A DNA stretch of 64,000 bases, taken from NCBI GenBank assembly GCA_024362935.1, contig JANCRA010000014.1:11463258-11527257 (forward strand), in the 5' to 3' direction. A program made the position numbers and the translations under genes. Positions 1-15,300 of this stretch are shown in pieces (position 1 is the stretch's first letter; each line of letters starts with the position of its first letter). A model generated the notes under the pieces. That model made no database searches. It saw only the letters and a program-made list of their open reading frames with translations, and was not told the origin of the DNA. This stretch comes from Setophaga petechia (Eukaryota; Chordata; Aves; Passeriformes; Parulidae).

Positions 1-1935
1 TATTAAATTTAAACAGGATCAAATTTATACAGCTTTGGCAGAGATTTATTAAAATACACTGAGTGGACAGCTTGTGGGAGTGCAGTGTGCTGTAATAACA
101 TATGCCTCTTACCAGAGAATAGTAATTATTGAGAATCAAATAAATCTGTAGGAGGTTAAGTATATATGGAAAAGATATCAATTGTAGTTTTCTACAACCA
201 GACACAAGTACTGTCTGAAGATTTGTTGCTGTATAAAGAAGTGAACCACCTTTATAAAACCCTAAATATTCAAAATGTCATTTACCAACAAAGCTAATGT
301 TCATCCAGTCTTCTAAAAATGTTAATGACATTTGCTCAGTGGCATTAAATTCATTATTTAATGCTCTTCATCTGCATAAGAAGCTATTCACATTTATACC
401 AAAGATTTATTAAAGGTAATTGAAAACTGTTTGTTACAAACTTGTGTAAATTTCTTTTCTTAATCTGAGTCATCATGTCCCTGGAAAGGAAAATACAGAA
501 TAATGGTTGCAGATTAAATAAAGAAAAAATAAAGTAAAAATATTTTATATCATTTATTCAGAGTTTGGCATTAGTTTGTTTAAGATTAGATTTAAATTAT
601 TGTATGTGATAATTTCACTAGGCTGAGAATTGAAACGTTTATAGGCGTGCCAGGACAAGGAGTGACTTCTGGCATAGCTTTGGATTTGATGAAGCTCCTG
701 TTATTTTGTGATACAATTCTTTGGCATTTCAAACTGGAGCCATGTAAAAATAGTGATTTTTCTCACTAAACATTGAAAAAAACAAACCAACCATCAGGTG
801 TGAGGGCAGACCCAAATATTCTATCCATCACTGCTACTGTGGAGAAGATTCCTGATTAGGGTTAAAGAGAGGAGAATTTGGTGGAACATGTTCTAGTGTG
901 GGTCATGGGGAGGTTGTGCTCCAAAAGACAGCAAGCAGGGTTTGTTTCTTTCATGGTTTGGTTCCTCCAAACAAATTTCCTTTGCAAGGTCCCAAAAGAC
1001 ATTTCTTTGATGCCCTCATGGTTCCTCCAGTTACATGTGGAATTTGCTACCTGTACTGATTAAGTCAATGAAAAATAGATTTGCTGTTGAAGCAGAAGCT
1101 GAGAATCTAGATTCTGTGCTGTAGTAATGAGCCCTTATCCTGATTTTTGTGGCTTAGGGGTGTTTGAAAGGCAGCAGTATCCAAGTGGACAGCTCTGGGG
1201 GTGCATGGGTGTGAGGCAGCACTACGGTGACCTGCGGGCTCTGGGCTTAGCCAGTCGTGCTTTAAGTGAATAGAACTTCATCTGGACTGTTCTACTTCCA
1301 TTTCCCCCTGTGGCATGAAAGATGTGGAGTAATTTCAGCAGGAAATGTATTTCTCAGGGTTTATTGTGTGAAGAGAGTGACTTTTTAAAAGAAAATGCAT
1401 TTAAATAGAGATTATATTTGACTTAAAACTACTACTATCAGAATTCCTCTGTATTTTATTATGAACATCTTGTGAAAGCAGTCTAGTTTCTTGGTAGGAA
1501 ATTTAAAAGATATTCATTTTGGTAAAACTTCTTGTAAGTCTTTATGCTTGAACAGTTGTATCTTTTTTTAAAAAAAAATCACTTACACTGATGTGGATGT
1601 GATATAAATCTAGCTCATTCCTTATCAAATTCATGGTGGTTCTTTTATTAGTCTTTTGTCCTATTCTTCTTTCATCCTACATTTCCAAATGGAGTTTAAG
1701 ATTTTTCTAAGTAAACTTATGAAACCTGATTACTTCAAGCCAGGAAGTGTATTCTCTTAAAACAATACGTGCTCTGTTTCTGTCCTTTACTATAGGTGAA
1801 GCAACTGTGTATTTGTTAAAATAAAAGGGCATTTGGGTTCCAGTCACATTTCAGTTATCCCATGGCTGTGTGACCTTGGGCACTGTTTGTGGTGCCTGTC
1901 CCTCCCTCACTGACTTGTTCTGTGAAAGTAGAGAA

Positions 1936-2014
1936 GATGATGATGATATTGATGATGATATTGATGATGATGATATTGATGGTGATGATGATATTGATGA
2001 TGATGATGATGATA
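1936..2014. repeat. GAT/ATT trinucleotide microsatellite
   Basis: Runs of GAT interrupted by regularly spaced ATT (gatgatgat-att) over about 79 bp, with one GGT interruption. Probably a polymorphic imperfect microsatellite. Confidence 0.95.
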
Positions 2015-4580
2015 CATAGGGACCTCCTGGTAGTGCTCTGAAGCTCAGTTCCTGGCTGTTGTGTTGGGCTCTGCAGGCATTTCTACACTTTCATGCATAT
2101 TATAACTGTGCAGAATATATTTTGGCCTAGATGAGGTATATATGTATATATGGTGAGTTTCATCAGCAGGGTTCAGCACAATCCTCTATAATTATAGTTC
2201 ACAATCAGGCATCTTTTCACACTACTGAAATTTTTGTTTCTGTTTGTGATTATAGTAGAATAAAGGTGTAAGGAGTAGTAGCAAATTCTTTTTCTTAAAT
2301 CCCCAGGTGTTTTGACTCAGAATGTTTATTTCTGTGGAAAATTTTCATGTTTAAGTCTGTATGGAGTCAAGTGATTGTGGAAGAAAACTGGGAGTCAGAT
2401 GAGCTGCAGCCCTAAGAAAATGTTCATCTTGTCTGTTAAATATTTATAGGTCACGCTCTGCATTGTTTAAGCCAATTCAAGAAAACACAGTGTTTTGCAA
2501 CTGATTCCTGTTGTGTTTTCTTTGAAATATACTAATTTCCTTTGGTGCAATATAGATGAAGATTTATTTGCTTGTAAACAGACATTAGACAGTTTCTAGC
2601 TTAAGCAAAGGAAATTTATTGTTATAAAAGATTGCTGTATTTGTTAATAGAGAGCAGCCACATTACACTGGTTTGTACTTACTTTTATTAAATGTGATAT
2701 GTGATACAAACAAATTTTAAATATTCCAAATTTATATGGATGCTCACATCTTGAAATTATTTCCTCTTTTAATTTCTCAAAGCAAATGTATAGAGACAAA
2801 CTATTAGGCTATGAATTTATTCATTCATCACAGTAAATCAGGTTGGCACAGTGGCTTATAAAAGATCTTCATCTATATTGATATCTTCAGGGTCAAATAG
2901 TCATATTGCTTCTTACTTTGAATTGTTGCTACTGGCTATATGCTCTACTACAGGCCCTGATAGAGGGGAAGGTTTGTGATTGTACTGAGGGGATTATTAA
3001 GGATTTAAAAAAATGTACTTTTGCATTTTTGACTAAGATTTATCTTGACTGCAATAGTTAGATGTTTTGTGTAAAGCAACAGTAAAAATTTATTTGGAGA
3101 TGTAAAACAATTTCTGTAATTTATGTATGTCATGGGTTTGTGTATGTTCTATGAAGACAGTGTAGGCTAAAGGCAAGAGCCTTGTGCTGTGAGAAGACAG
3201 CTAAATAATTGTTCTGAAATGTCAGTGGCTGTGACATTCCAAAAACACTGACATTCTCTTGAGTGATGTCTATTTCATCTCAGATTCACAATGATTAATT
3301 AATAATGCTGAGCAAGTGAAAGTTTTAATTTGAAGATAACATATGAGGTACAAGATATTAATTGCTCCAAAGATAACGTGCTAATTAAAAGGTTTATGCA
3401 CAGTCATCTAAGGTTAACTGTGCATTGAAATAGTTGGAATAGAAACCTAATTATAGTCTCCTATCTGAATGTTGCATTTTTTGCAAAGGTAGCATTTTTT
3501 GTGCTTTCTGATTTGCTTTTCCTGGGGAAGAATTCTTTGTGCAACATTCCTTTTGCAGTGAAGGTAGTTCAAAAAGGAAACAGGCATTGTGAGCCAAGGA
3601 TTTAGAGCAGTGTAAATAGGTCTGTGTTGAGTATTGGTTCCAAATGCAGTTGGGAAGATTGTCTCCAAACAAATAAAGTCAGTTTTGAAGAGAAAACACC
3701 AACTTCTCACATCGTAAAACAAGGGAGTTAGAAGTTTCTAAGTGTTAGAGAGTTCATATTTAGATAAAGGAGTGTGTCTGGTGTCTGTCTCCTGGGCCAA
3801 GCTCTGTCTCATTCTCTTAGCAAAAAAGGGAAGGAGAGAAATGCAACTCCTGTGGCTCTCCTATGATTTATTCTGTTGCAGTGCAATTTTCCAGCACAGC
3901 AGTTTCTGCTGTTCCTTCCTCTGTCCTCACCAACCTTTTGGAAGTTTCAGCATCACCTTACCCAGCTGACAGGAGTGAAAGGAGAGCTCCTGGCCCTGGC
4001 AAGCTTTGGTTTTCATCTGCAGGAACGTGGCATGTTGGAGCTGCTCCTGGCCCAAAGAGAGCCCCTGTGCCAGCATTTACATCCATGTAAACAGATAACA
4101 CACGTCATGCAAGTGTCATGGCTTTAGAGACCAACATCATCTCACACTGAACGTGCATGACTTCTTATGTGCTCTCCTTGCAGGGCTGTGCAGTGGAAAT
4201 AGACATTCTTGCTCTTCCTAGATTAATATAATGCAAGCAGTTTCACACCAGAATAAAACTAAGTGGTAGTGAAGTGAGTTTGGAATTCTTAGCTGCATGA
4301 AGTAATGGCTGTGGACATTGTCTGTGGTCTCTCACCAGTGTTAACATTCATTCTTTGTTGGCTCGAAGGGAGCAGCCATTCTTAAGCTCTATAAACTATT
4401 TATTGCATTCACTAACTCAAAGTGCAGAGGTAGTATCACTTTTATTTTAAATCATCAAGTTGAATAATGGAAAAAAAGTCTCTGTTCAAGAGAATTAAGC
4501 AAATATTTAAAGAACATAAATCTTCAATCTTGGCTTTCTTCAGTGCTACCATAGGCAGCAGCAGCAGTTGCTGCTCAATT

Positions 4581-4625
4581 CATATATATATATATATATA
4601 TGTATATACACACACACATATATAT
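4581..4625. repeat. TA / CA dinucleotide tract
   Basis: About 20 bases of alternating TA, then a short TGTATA, ACACAC and ATATAT composite. Confidence 0.95.
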
Positions 4626-7600
4626 GGGGAAATATTGAATTGCACATGAATACTGCATGTATAGCTAAGATAGCTTCATGTTCCCTTACATCCTGCCTTG
4701 CACAATCATCCTTGTACTAAGGAAAAAAAAGAAGTCTTAACTTAATTGAGGCAGACAGATCAGTTACTACAATAAAATCCATCAGTTGCTTCTTATGAGT
4801 GCTAATTCTGTAGGGCAAGACTAATTAACCAAATAATTTTTCTGCCATCTAGAAGCTTAGATGTTTTAAAAGTTTGTATCCTAGTGTGTTGGACTGAGGT
4901 CTAGAGAGAAATTTTCTAAATCCAGAAATATGAGATTTAAATTTCTCTGCTTCAGTGTTCTTTTCTCTTCAATCCAAAAACCTGTGATTTCTCTCAAAAG
5001 TCTTTATACTTTGAAAAAGTTCCTGTGTTTTACAGGTAGCCAGCCATGCCACCATTTATCCTTATCCTTAGAGATTTTGGTGCTTTTGGCTTATTCCGCT
5101 TGCTTTTGGAATAATGGTCCTTGAAATTTTCCTACTTAGATTTCAGCATTACCTAAAATCTATACCCTGTGATGTTAGAAATGTTACTGTTTTCATTAAT
5201 TGCTCAGGGCCAAGAGTCACAGAGAACTCCAGTAACTTGATCAAGGTCATGCAGACTCAGGTGGCAGAAGCAGGAATTGTACATGTATTTTCTTAGCTGT
5301 AATTCCATCCTTCCTCTCCTAGTGAGTGCTTCTTAGCAAGATGTAGAAATCTACAGGTAACTCCACTGAGACTGTTAAATGTGTATCAGTGGCTTCCAGA
5401 GAAGAAATTAAAAAGCTGCCTTGGACTGTAATCAGTAAAAGTCCCCAGGCTGGTTACAGTTCCCTGGGCTCAGGAGATTGCTCTGTGGTGTTAAACCTAT
5501 TTCCCCCAGTCCCTTGGCACAGGCTGGGGTTTTGCTGGGTTACCCCATTTGTGGCTCTGCAGCCTCTCTAACTCATCAGGGAATCATGTTGAAGAAATAA
5601 ATAAAATAATCTGTCTTCCAAGAGTAGTGATTCCAAATCAGTTCTCACAGATGTGAGAGTACTTCTTGTGCCAGAAAAATTAAAAATGCACAGGAATATG
5701 TTCCTTTTGGTTATTGCTCAGGGATAAAAACACTTTCAGATATGATTTTAACTTAAATGGCACTTACCATTGTTTAAAGGAAAAAAGCTCAAAATGAGCA
5801 TATGTAGACATGTAGATTCAAATTAGCAAAGTTATGTAGGGTTTCTCATTGAGTATTTGTGCTTTTAGTAAAGTACATTTACTTAGACTGGACATTGTTT
5901 AGGTGCTCTTAATATTCTATTTTCCATCTGCTTTCAAGAACAGATCTTAGCATCTAATAAGTTGCAAATTAATTTCCTCCAAAATAAAAACAGACCTGAA
6001 CTACCAGATGTTTTGTTGAAGCAGTTGAAGACAAATACATAATCTTTTGAAAATCAAATCACTAGTCTATGGGGATTTTTTCTTAGGCAGACTTCAACAT
6101 ACACTAAGCCCTATTAGAAAAGGTAATGTTCATGAATGTTTTTTGGAAGAAATACTGAAGTGTGTGTTCTACTTCACATTGCATTAAATTGATTTCTTGG
6201 CAGTCAAAATACTACTTTTTTTTTTCAAAGCAGCTTATTTGTAGCATCTGGATTTTTAAAAATAATCCATATTTCATACTCAATGACATCTTGGGCCTTT
6301 TCAGCCTGGAAACACCTGGATAATAAAAGTTTTATGTGGTTGGTGCTTCAGTTCACCAAATGGCTTAATTTTCCATCACTGACATTGATTTTTATTTTTT
6401 TTTAAACAGAGTGGTTCCAAGTAAGAAAGATGCTTTTCTGTAGACAGTACTTACCATCTTTGCTACAGAAATGAGTGTAATGACTTTTGAACAGAATGCT
6501 GAAAGTGCTTATTTGAGTGGAATGGGTTGAATTGTCCTGTCCCATTGAGCAAGTGATGGTGAACACAGTGTCACCAATTGTGGTGTGACAAATTCCAGGC
6601 TTTGAAAATAGAGCCTTTAGGGCAGTTCACTTGATTGTGGTAACAGCAGAAGTTGAGACAGTTACTTAATGGCTCAGTCTTTCAGTATTTCACAGAGGTT
6701 ATTATTTCGGAGTCATTATCCCAGAGATCATTATTTCATTGTAGCAGAGGTTCACATTGCAAAGTCTGGGAGATGATGCTTCAAGGAGTTACTGCCTTGG
6801 CCAGTCATAAACAGGTGTTTTGGTTCAAAGCTGGCAGTGGTGCTGCATGAGGACACCAGTTCAATTCCCTGCTAACAAAATATGCAAGGGACAAAGGACC
6901 TTTTCTAGAAGTTTCTGATCAGCTCCCTCTGAAGTGCTGTTATGAGAATTACTGAAAACACTATGTCAGTGACAGCCCTGGAAATGATCACCACAACTCC
7001 TAGCACAGCCTGTCATGTCAAAAGTATTCTACAGCCAGTGTAGAAAGTGTTAGGTAGGAAAAAAATCTGAGAACAGTTTAAACAAGCTGTAACAAGAGCT
7101 AAGGCAGATTAAGCTACTACAATAAATGAGGAAGGGATGCTCAATGAAATTGTATCCTAAGGACAACTTGGTTCAGATGCTAATACATTACTGCCTCTAA
7201 AGGGAAGCAGTGTGGTTTTTTTTTTTTTTAAATTTTAAGTGTAATAAACATTTGGCTTAACTAACTGGTTTAAAGATTCAGGGCTGATTATTGGGGAGGA
7301 AAAAAGGAACCTGAATTTTGAAGTGTCATTGTTAGAACTCAGCTGTGTAGACAGAAGGTGTGCACATGGGACACAACATCACAGCTACTCTTGGGGAGTG
7401 CAGCAATTCCTGCCTGCAGGCATTTGAAATAGTGGACAAACAATTGTCCAAATCTGGGCTTCTCTAAGGCATATCTGTGAATGAGACTGATGCAGACAGG
7501 CTGAATTCACTCTTCCTCGTAGCCCAGGTTGTTCCAAGCATACTGAACATAACTTGGAAAGAATTCTTTGCTTTGCAGGAACTGGAAACATGCTAGGTAT

Positions 7601-9310
7601 AGCTCTCATGAAAGTCAATGACTTTCTAGGCACAATGCTATGAAAGTGCTTAAATTTTGAATGTGTCCATTGAAGTCTTTCCTTGCAGCTTTTTTTATTG
7701 ATGCACATTTCTTAACTGATTGGGTTCAGTATCATAATGCAGTATCACAGTATTTGCTAAAAGAGTCATGTGTGAAAGGCCAATTTTGAGGAAGGAAAGG
7801 CTGTTGCTGTGCATACTTAATGGTTGAAAGTCCAAGAGTGCATCATATGAGCAGTTTGTTCTGACAGAAGTTAGTATTCACTGGGTGATTAGTTTGCCTT
7901 CTCCCTTGAATGTGCTACTTTTTCTCTCTAATGTTATAGTTACTATTAAATGCTCTCCTAATGACCACTTCTGATGCCCTGCTAGCATAGCAAGCAGCTC
8001 TGTAGTCCACTTTAGGTATAAATGAGTTTTCTGTGGTTTTTCTCCTTGATGTCAGCTCATGTATTGTAATGACAAAGAGGAAGAGAAAAGCCATGACAGC
8101 TTAAGTTTTCTACTACTTTCTACTGAATAGTGCTTGAAACATTTTACAGAAGGGACAAGAAAATGGATTCCTTTATTTGTACTTGATTTTTCTATTGGAA
8201 TATCTGTGTTAGAAGGGGACTTCAAGGGTCTTAATTTTAATGTCTTCAACAGGAAGAATTTCTCTCTTTGAATTTTGTGGAATTATTTTAATAACATCAC
8301 TCCTTGTCTAAAATTTCAGATTTTTGCCATTGTTATAACCTCTGCTAATAAAAATGTCCATTAAAGTGTCAAAAATATTTTAAATGCATATTCATGCTGT
8401 GCTTGAAATCCTGCACATCATTTTCTTAACTAAGCCATTAGCCTTGATATATACTGTTACTTTGCAAATCTTCACTTCAGCAATTTGTACATGTCAAATT
8501 AAACCACTGCACAATACCTAGGAGTAAGAAAACCATCTGAGTTTAGTGCTGCCTGTACACACAACTCTCAGTATCTCTTTTGACACTTGATAGCAATCAT
8601 GCTGCTAGATATGTTTTTCACTGTATAATGCAGAACACAGGTCAGCTATTCTAATCATGGCTTCTCAGAACACAAATCCATTAACCTGTACTGATAACCC
8701 TGCTGCAAAGACTCGACACAAACAATGCTGCACTGTGAATGATGGAGTTCATGACTGAACTGCATTGGAAGGGGCATTCTGAATAAAGTTAAGAAAGTAG
8801 CTGAGAAAAAAAGTTAATGAAATTTAAGATGAGTTGCCTGTGGCCAAAGTACAACTGCTTACTGAAGTTTCTGCTCAGAGAAAGACTAGAACATTCCAAC
8901 TGGAACATTGTGCTAATGTGTGCATAGCCTAATGCAATGTAGAATACTTTTACTTCATTTTCTCAAGGTCTTCAGCAAATACTTTTGCACGTTGTTTCAG
9001 TGTCTTCAGCCTTGAAGAATTGAAGAGCCTCTTCATCACCAAGAGCCAGGGAATAATTCTGGCATGGCAGATGATGGTGTTGGTGAAGCTGACATTATCA
9101 TAGCACATCATCATCACTTTGGACGAGACATTCCCCAGCACTCATCAGCTGTAGATGAAAACATGCTTCACTTCCTTGACTCTCCTTTTTGGAGATTCCT
9201 CCTTGGAATATTCCTTGGGAAAATATCTTGGCATATTCCTCCTTGGAATATCTGTTGTTTGCTTGGGGTTTTTTTCCCCTCTCAACTCCAACAGATAGGA
9301 ATTCTCCCAT

Positions 9311-9363
<53 letters not shown>
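9311..9363. repeat. TCTA tetranucleotide microsatellite
   Basis: About 13 perfect TCTA copies followed by degenerate copies to about 9391. The forward frame reads as a Leu-Ser-Ile-Tyr repeat inside a chance ORF. Confidence 0.97.
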
Positions 9364-9364
<1 letters not shown>

Positions 9365-12300
9365 ATCCGTCTATCTCTCTATCTACTATCTGTCTTGGCA
9401 AGAAATTAATTGATTGTTTTTTTCCTTTGGTCTTCAGAGACCTAAGGATAGTTTCCCTGGCATACCTTAGACTTCCATGCACATTGTATCTCTTGCTACA
9501 CATAGGATCATATTTAAAGCTGTGTTGAGATCTCTCTCACTTTTGTTTTTGTTAGGAAGTTCTTTGAAAACTGCCTCAGTCCTCTCTTTTGCCTTGTATT
9601 CTGTGTTGATTTTTATAGCTCCCAACCTTGGCAAAACAATGTTTTTCAATCTTGTCACTATCAGGTCCCCTTCAGGAACTGATTACAGTAAAATATTGAA
9701 AAGTCATTATCATCCTGTAAACTGAGACTCCATTTAGAGCAGTTTTCATTATTAACTTGATGTTAATCTTTTGGAGGAAGTCTCCTCAGACAAAGGGAAT
9801 TGGCAGATAATGGACTTGTGGGTGATTTTGAAGACCATTGGATCTACAAGCTCATCTTTCCAAGTTGCTTTGTGCTGAGAATCAGCTCTGTGCAGCAGTC
9901 ATAGACTGACCCACTTGTGAAAACCCCCTGTGAAGATCTCTGTCATCACAGAAACATTTGTTCATTCTTGAGAATAATCTGTTCATTCAGAGAAAATGAC
10001 AGAGGCCATGTCATCAGTGAAGGAAACGTGGCAAACTTTGAGCTTGGAATTGATGCAGAGCAACTGAAATCTTCAGTGTCTCAGACAAGCAAGACAAGAG
10101 CCCAGCCCATTGTCTTCTCTCCAGAGAGAGGCTCAGTGTGTGTTGGTAAAGGCATTTGCAGTCACAGATGATAAGGCAGATAATACCAGTACAGTGTAAG
10201 ACTGGCTCAGGTGAAGCCTCATGCCACTGGTGGCTTTCTTGTGAATTGTCTGTGCCTCAGAAAAGCCTGGTGAAAGCCTTGCCAGGGATTGTTGTGCAAT
10301 TGCTCTAATGCTGATGTAGGAACATGTAATAGTGATTAAAAAGAAGCTGAGATCAGCATTCCAGCTTAGACTCAAGCATTCCTTGTATTGTGTATGGAAG
10401 CACAACACCTTGTCAGCAATTACTTATTACCTGTAATGTCTTCTGTGGTCAGGAAGTCAAATGTACCACAAATACACCTGTACAAGGCCTTGTTTGAAAT
10501 GGCACATCTCTCTGTAGTTTTTCTTGACCACACTTTTGGCAATATTTTCAGGTTTTCAGCAACATTCCTGATACTTGCAGAACCCACTGAAATTATGACA
10601 GAGGATAAGATATTTAATTGCTTTTAGAAATAAAATAAAATTTGTGGTGGTATAAATCCAGCTTAGCATGACTGAAGTGCCTGTCCATGAATGCACTCTG
10701 TTTGGTTTGCATGAAAGTCATGTTTGTTCTTGTTTTGGTGATCACAGTGAAATCCATCTCAGCCCTGTATGAGGAGTACCTGTCTTCTGTTTGATTCTGC
10801 AGTCTTCACTTGAATTCTGCAATGTGTTCCTGGATGAGTAAATCCCTGCTGTGCTTAGCAGCTGCATGGAACCACTCATGTAAGACCTGATCAACATGAA
10901 AAAGGGTTGGAGAACTTACTGCCTAAAAGAAATCTATGTGGGTATATTTTAATTGCTACATTACCATGACAGTCTACAATATTTATAGTTCTAAAGACTT
11001 CTTTGAAACAAGAAAGATAAGCTTCTTGTATGCAATAGAAAGAGTCAATACATCAGATGCTTGTCAAATAAACATTGCACAGCTACCCTAATGAAGGTAT
11101 TGCAATTGCATCAATGTCTGAGATAGTTTTAATGCCAAAGGCTTAATGCCTTTTGGTGCTTTTAGCCTTTCTGATTTCCCTAAGTGATCATAAAGTTATG
11201 AAGTTTTTTAAGGAAGTTGCTAAAAACCCTGTTAGGAGCTTTTTATTACACTGTCAAATTCATGTTGAATTGGTATTCATTTTCACTATTACAGAATAAT
11301 CAAATTTGTGCTGTTACAGTTGAAAAAGGAAATAATGAGGATGTAATGTAACACTGGTAATGTGATGAAGCATTCTTACTCTGCTGGGTAAAGCATGTTC
11401 TGGCTGCCTGTTCCAGCTTTCTTCAAGCAGCGATGGAGGGAGGAAGTGAAGGATGTTCTGTTTGTGGCACGAGGTTACACACATTCAGATTTCAGCATGT
11501 AATTGTGTTCTGATGGCTGAAAGGGTGATGGTTTGCCCATGTGCTCCCTGCCAGGCTGTGGTTTGGTTCTGGGCTGCAAGGACACAACAGCCAATCACAC
11601 ATTCAGTGCTGTGTCCTCCTGCTTTACTTGTGACAAGCAGCTCATGGTTCTCTCTCCAGAATAAATGGCTCATATATTCTTTTGTGTTCATCTGAGGGTT
11701 TTTTTTTTTCCTCCAAAAGGGAGTAAAGCTTTTAGAGTGTGTTGTTAAAAACTCCAAGCAGCCCCCTAAAGGTTCAGATCTGACAGGGATGTTAGGAGGC
11801 AGGTCAAGTGACTGCCTAATGAAGATGAATGGAGAAAATTGCTGGTACAAGAATCACGTGGTGGGCGCTTAGCCCAGGTTGCTGAAAGTGTGATGGAATC
11901 TCACAGCTTCATTTATCAGTGTCATATTTGGGCTAAAAGTGAGCAGTATTGTTCTCATTTCTTCCAGATGGATAGGTCAACTTTAATATTTATTGCTCTT
12001 GTAGAACATTTGTTTGATGTATTTCCATTAGCTAGGCAATAATAGAAAAGCAGTGGAGAGAAACATAAAACAGCTCCCTTCTTCTTCAGCTGAAATATGG
12101 CATACCCTAATGTGTAAATATTTCTGAGACTGCCACAGATTTTTTTAAAAAAATATTTATTTGATGACATGATCATATATATTGAGGAATTTTTAAAAAA
12201 ATGGAAAAAACACATTGAGGAAATACAAAATATTTAACTTTTGGTTGTGATTGTTACTCTTTTAACTTTCTGTGAGCTATAGAGCCTTTCAGGAGAGGCT

Positions 12301-15300
12301 TTTGCTTAAGAATGTCAATGAGGGGGAGAGAGAAGGCACAATAACACTGTATTTGAAGGACTGTTATAAGTCTGGAAGTACTCTAGCAAAATCAACTTAA
12401 AATATTTGCTTTCTAAAAGGGAATATAAAGATGATTATTTCTGTCATCTTTTTTTTCTTAATTTCTGTTGTTGCTAATTACTTTCTCTATGATGAGAAAA
12501 GACTACCTGGTGTGGGTTGGCGTAGAATTTAAAATAAATAAGGGATTTAACCACTACAAAATGGTGGCTTGTAGCTGATAGTGGTGTGCTGTGCTTACTG
12601 CTTATGAACTTTTTTTTTTTTCCGTTTATAGGAATTGGGTTCAAGGTGTTTGACATATATTATTTTATACTGTGGAAGAAAACTTAGCTGTTTGTGAAGC
12701 AGGTGTTGTGTTAAGTGCAGTGCAAACATCCTAGCCATATGTTTCTATAATTTAAATTAATTTGGTACAGTCATACTGTTAATCTTTAGTGACTTGTTGA
12801 TTGGCATTTTGCAGACATATTTCTGGAAGGCACCCAATACCATTTTCTGTAGCCTTTCTGGCAGTAGCAGAGAGTAACATTTCCACAAATTGGAATCTTG
12901 TACAGCTCTGGGAAAGGAGCCAAGATTTAAATTAGACAATAACCTCTGCTCTGTATATAGCTTCTATTCTTCAGCTGTAGGGAAAGTGATTTGTTTAATA
13001 CAGTCAGCTCTGTAGCATATAATAGACTGATATATGAGTCACTCCTTGGCAATGTGTGTTTCTTAAATTTATATAGATTGAACAACTAGTAGGTAATGTA
13101 CTTAGTTACAGTTGTGCAAACAATAACTATTAGCAGAGCTGAAGAGACCTAGAAAAAATTGTGTTTGCTTGGTGTTTGCTGAGGATTCTGCAGAACTGCT
13201 GGATTTTAGAACAATCCTTCTCTTCAGATGCAGAGGATACAATTTCATAATCATAAGTATTCTTTGAGCTTTGGAAAATCAATAATAAAGCTAATAATAA
13301 AGCTTTTATATCAGAGTTTAATATTTTTAATGTTTTGTATATGGACATGCATTCTTTAAAAATGAAACTTAGCATCAGTCTGTTACAGCTACATAATTAC
13401 ATTGCAGCTCTTTTTGTATATTTTTCTCTCTTCATGTAAAAATCTGTTGCTGTCAATTGATACCTGCGAATGCAAAGAATTCTTTTCTTTCCAAACAGCA
13501 AGAATCTTTTCTTTAAAGGAGAGCTCTTTACACCATTAAGTTCATGTTTATTTAAAAGCTTGAAATCTTTAGAGCAAATCTCACTTTTTGTCCAACAGAA
13601 AATTGATTTTGCTAACAAAAGTGGTGTGGGCTTGTAAGAGAATATTCAGAAATATGCAAATAAGTACAGATAGAAATCTGTGTGAGCAGCTGAACAAAGC
13701 AATCAAATTTTCCTCATTGAAAGTTTGTTTAGCGCCACTGTGAACGTTTTTGAACAAAATTATGAACTACTGTTAGTGAAATGCTTCTTTTTATAGGAAA
13801 AAGGGGCATTCTTTTTAATCAGAACTATTTTTAATACTCTCCAGTTTTTCTGACAGGTCTTATATTTACAAAATAAAGCACATTGTAAATATTGAACAAT
13901 GGACAGATATATTTCCTTAACAGTTTATAATATGCTGCGTATTCTGGGTGGGTTCCAAGCAGTAGTTAGTACAAAAGATATGCCAATCAAAATTATTTTT
14001 GCAACTATAACCTGTTATAATGCAGTCTCCTATCTGAAACCTCAACTTGATATAAGGCAGATCTCTTTTCTTAAGCTTTAACTGTTACATGAATAATTTC
14101 CCTTGTCCTGAACTAATCCTGCTTCTGTCCTGTAAGCCTCTTGCTAGTGCATGGCAGCAAAGTATAATTTATCTAGAGGTTATATAAATCTTAATAATCA
14201 CTTCTTCCATTTGGTCATGTGCATTTCTTTTTCCTTACTCAATGCTCAGTTGTACACAGAATTTTTGATGTACTTCAGTAAGTCAGATTTGCACGTCCAG
14301 CATGTCCCTTCTGGGCCATCTCTCTAATGATTCAGCCTCAGTGTAAAAGCTGACTTTTTAAAAAAGTCCCCTGATGGCAGTGAGATGAATACTTAAAATT
14401 TTACCATTTCTACTGGTGAATAAATGTGTGGTTTCACAGTGTGCCATGTTTGTCACTGCTGTTAGTTCAATGCATTCCTTCATCTACTCTTCATTTCTGC
14501 CCCAGGTGAAAAAGAATCTTAAATTGCATTTACCTCCCCAAATTTTGTGTTTCATTTTTTGCAGTGGGGCCTGAAATAAGTTGTGTCAGCATAAGCAAAG
14601 GTGTACTGAGTTTTAGAGCAAATAACTGAATAAGCAGGTGGGTGGAGGTTTGAAGCATGATGCACGCTGAGATATTCTCTGGCACTTGAGGTCACTTAGC
14701 ATCATTTCTGCTGGTGGCAGTGCTGGCATCAGGAGTTTGAGTCACTGGAATGTTTTTTAGTTTGGTTCCCAGTGCTGCTGAAATAACCATTTTCTTGTTA
14801 CGTGGCATAGAACCTTTTTTTGGAAGCAGGAAATGCTGTGAATCTCTTTCTTTGTGGATGATGGCCATTCTAAATGTTGATGATTCTGCTCAGATGACCC
14901 AGGAACTCCTGGCCTGGGGACTGGGTGAAAGTGTCACTTAAGGATTTTGATAATAAACAAATCTATTAATGAAGTTGAAGGGTTGTGATATTCTCAAGCT
15001 GAACACAATTCCATATCTTTGAAGCAAACAGGGATTACTGAGCCAGTGGCAGGGGCTGTGCTTCTGAGGGGAGGAACAGACTGGAAATGGGCCTGAATTT
15101 CCCTAAATTTATGTTTATGAAGGAAAACATAGGAAGAGTGAACATGGTAGAAATTTACAATTGATAATGGTGAAGGGTTTATACTCCTTAGCTCCTTTTC
15201 ACACATGCATGGTGTAACAAAATGCAAAACCTTTTTCCTTGTCTCAGAACATGATATAGTTATATGTTGACATGAAAATGGATAAACCTTTTATTTTTTT

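Noticed and set aside
8950..9310. Overlapping reverse ORFs (63 and 70 codons), with a Lys/Arg-rich end that looks protein-like
   Set aside because: No family recognised, frames do not join convincingly, and there is no splice or start context. A degraded retrocopy is possible; a translated protein search would decide.
9064..9528. Forward 154-codon ORF
   Set aside because: Much of it is the TCTA microsatellite read as Leu-Ser-Ile-Tyr, and the rest has no recognisable domain.
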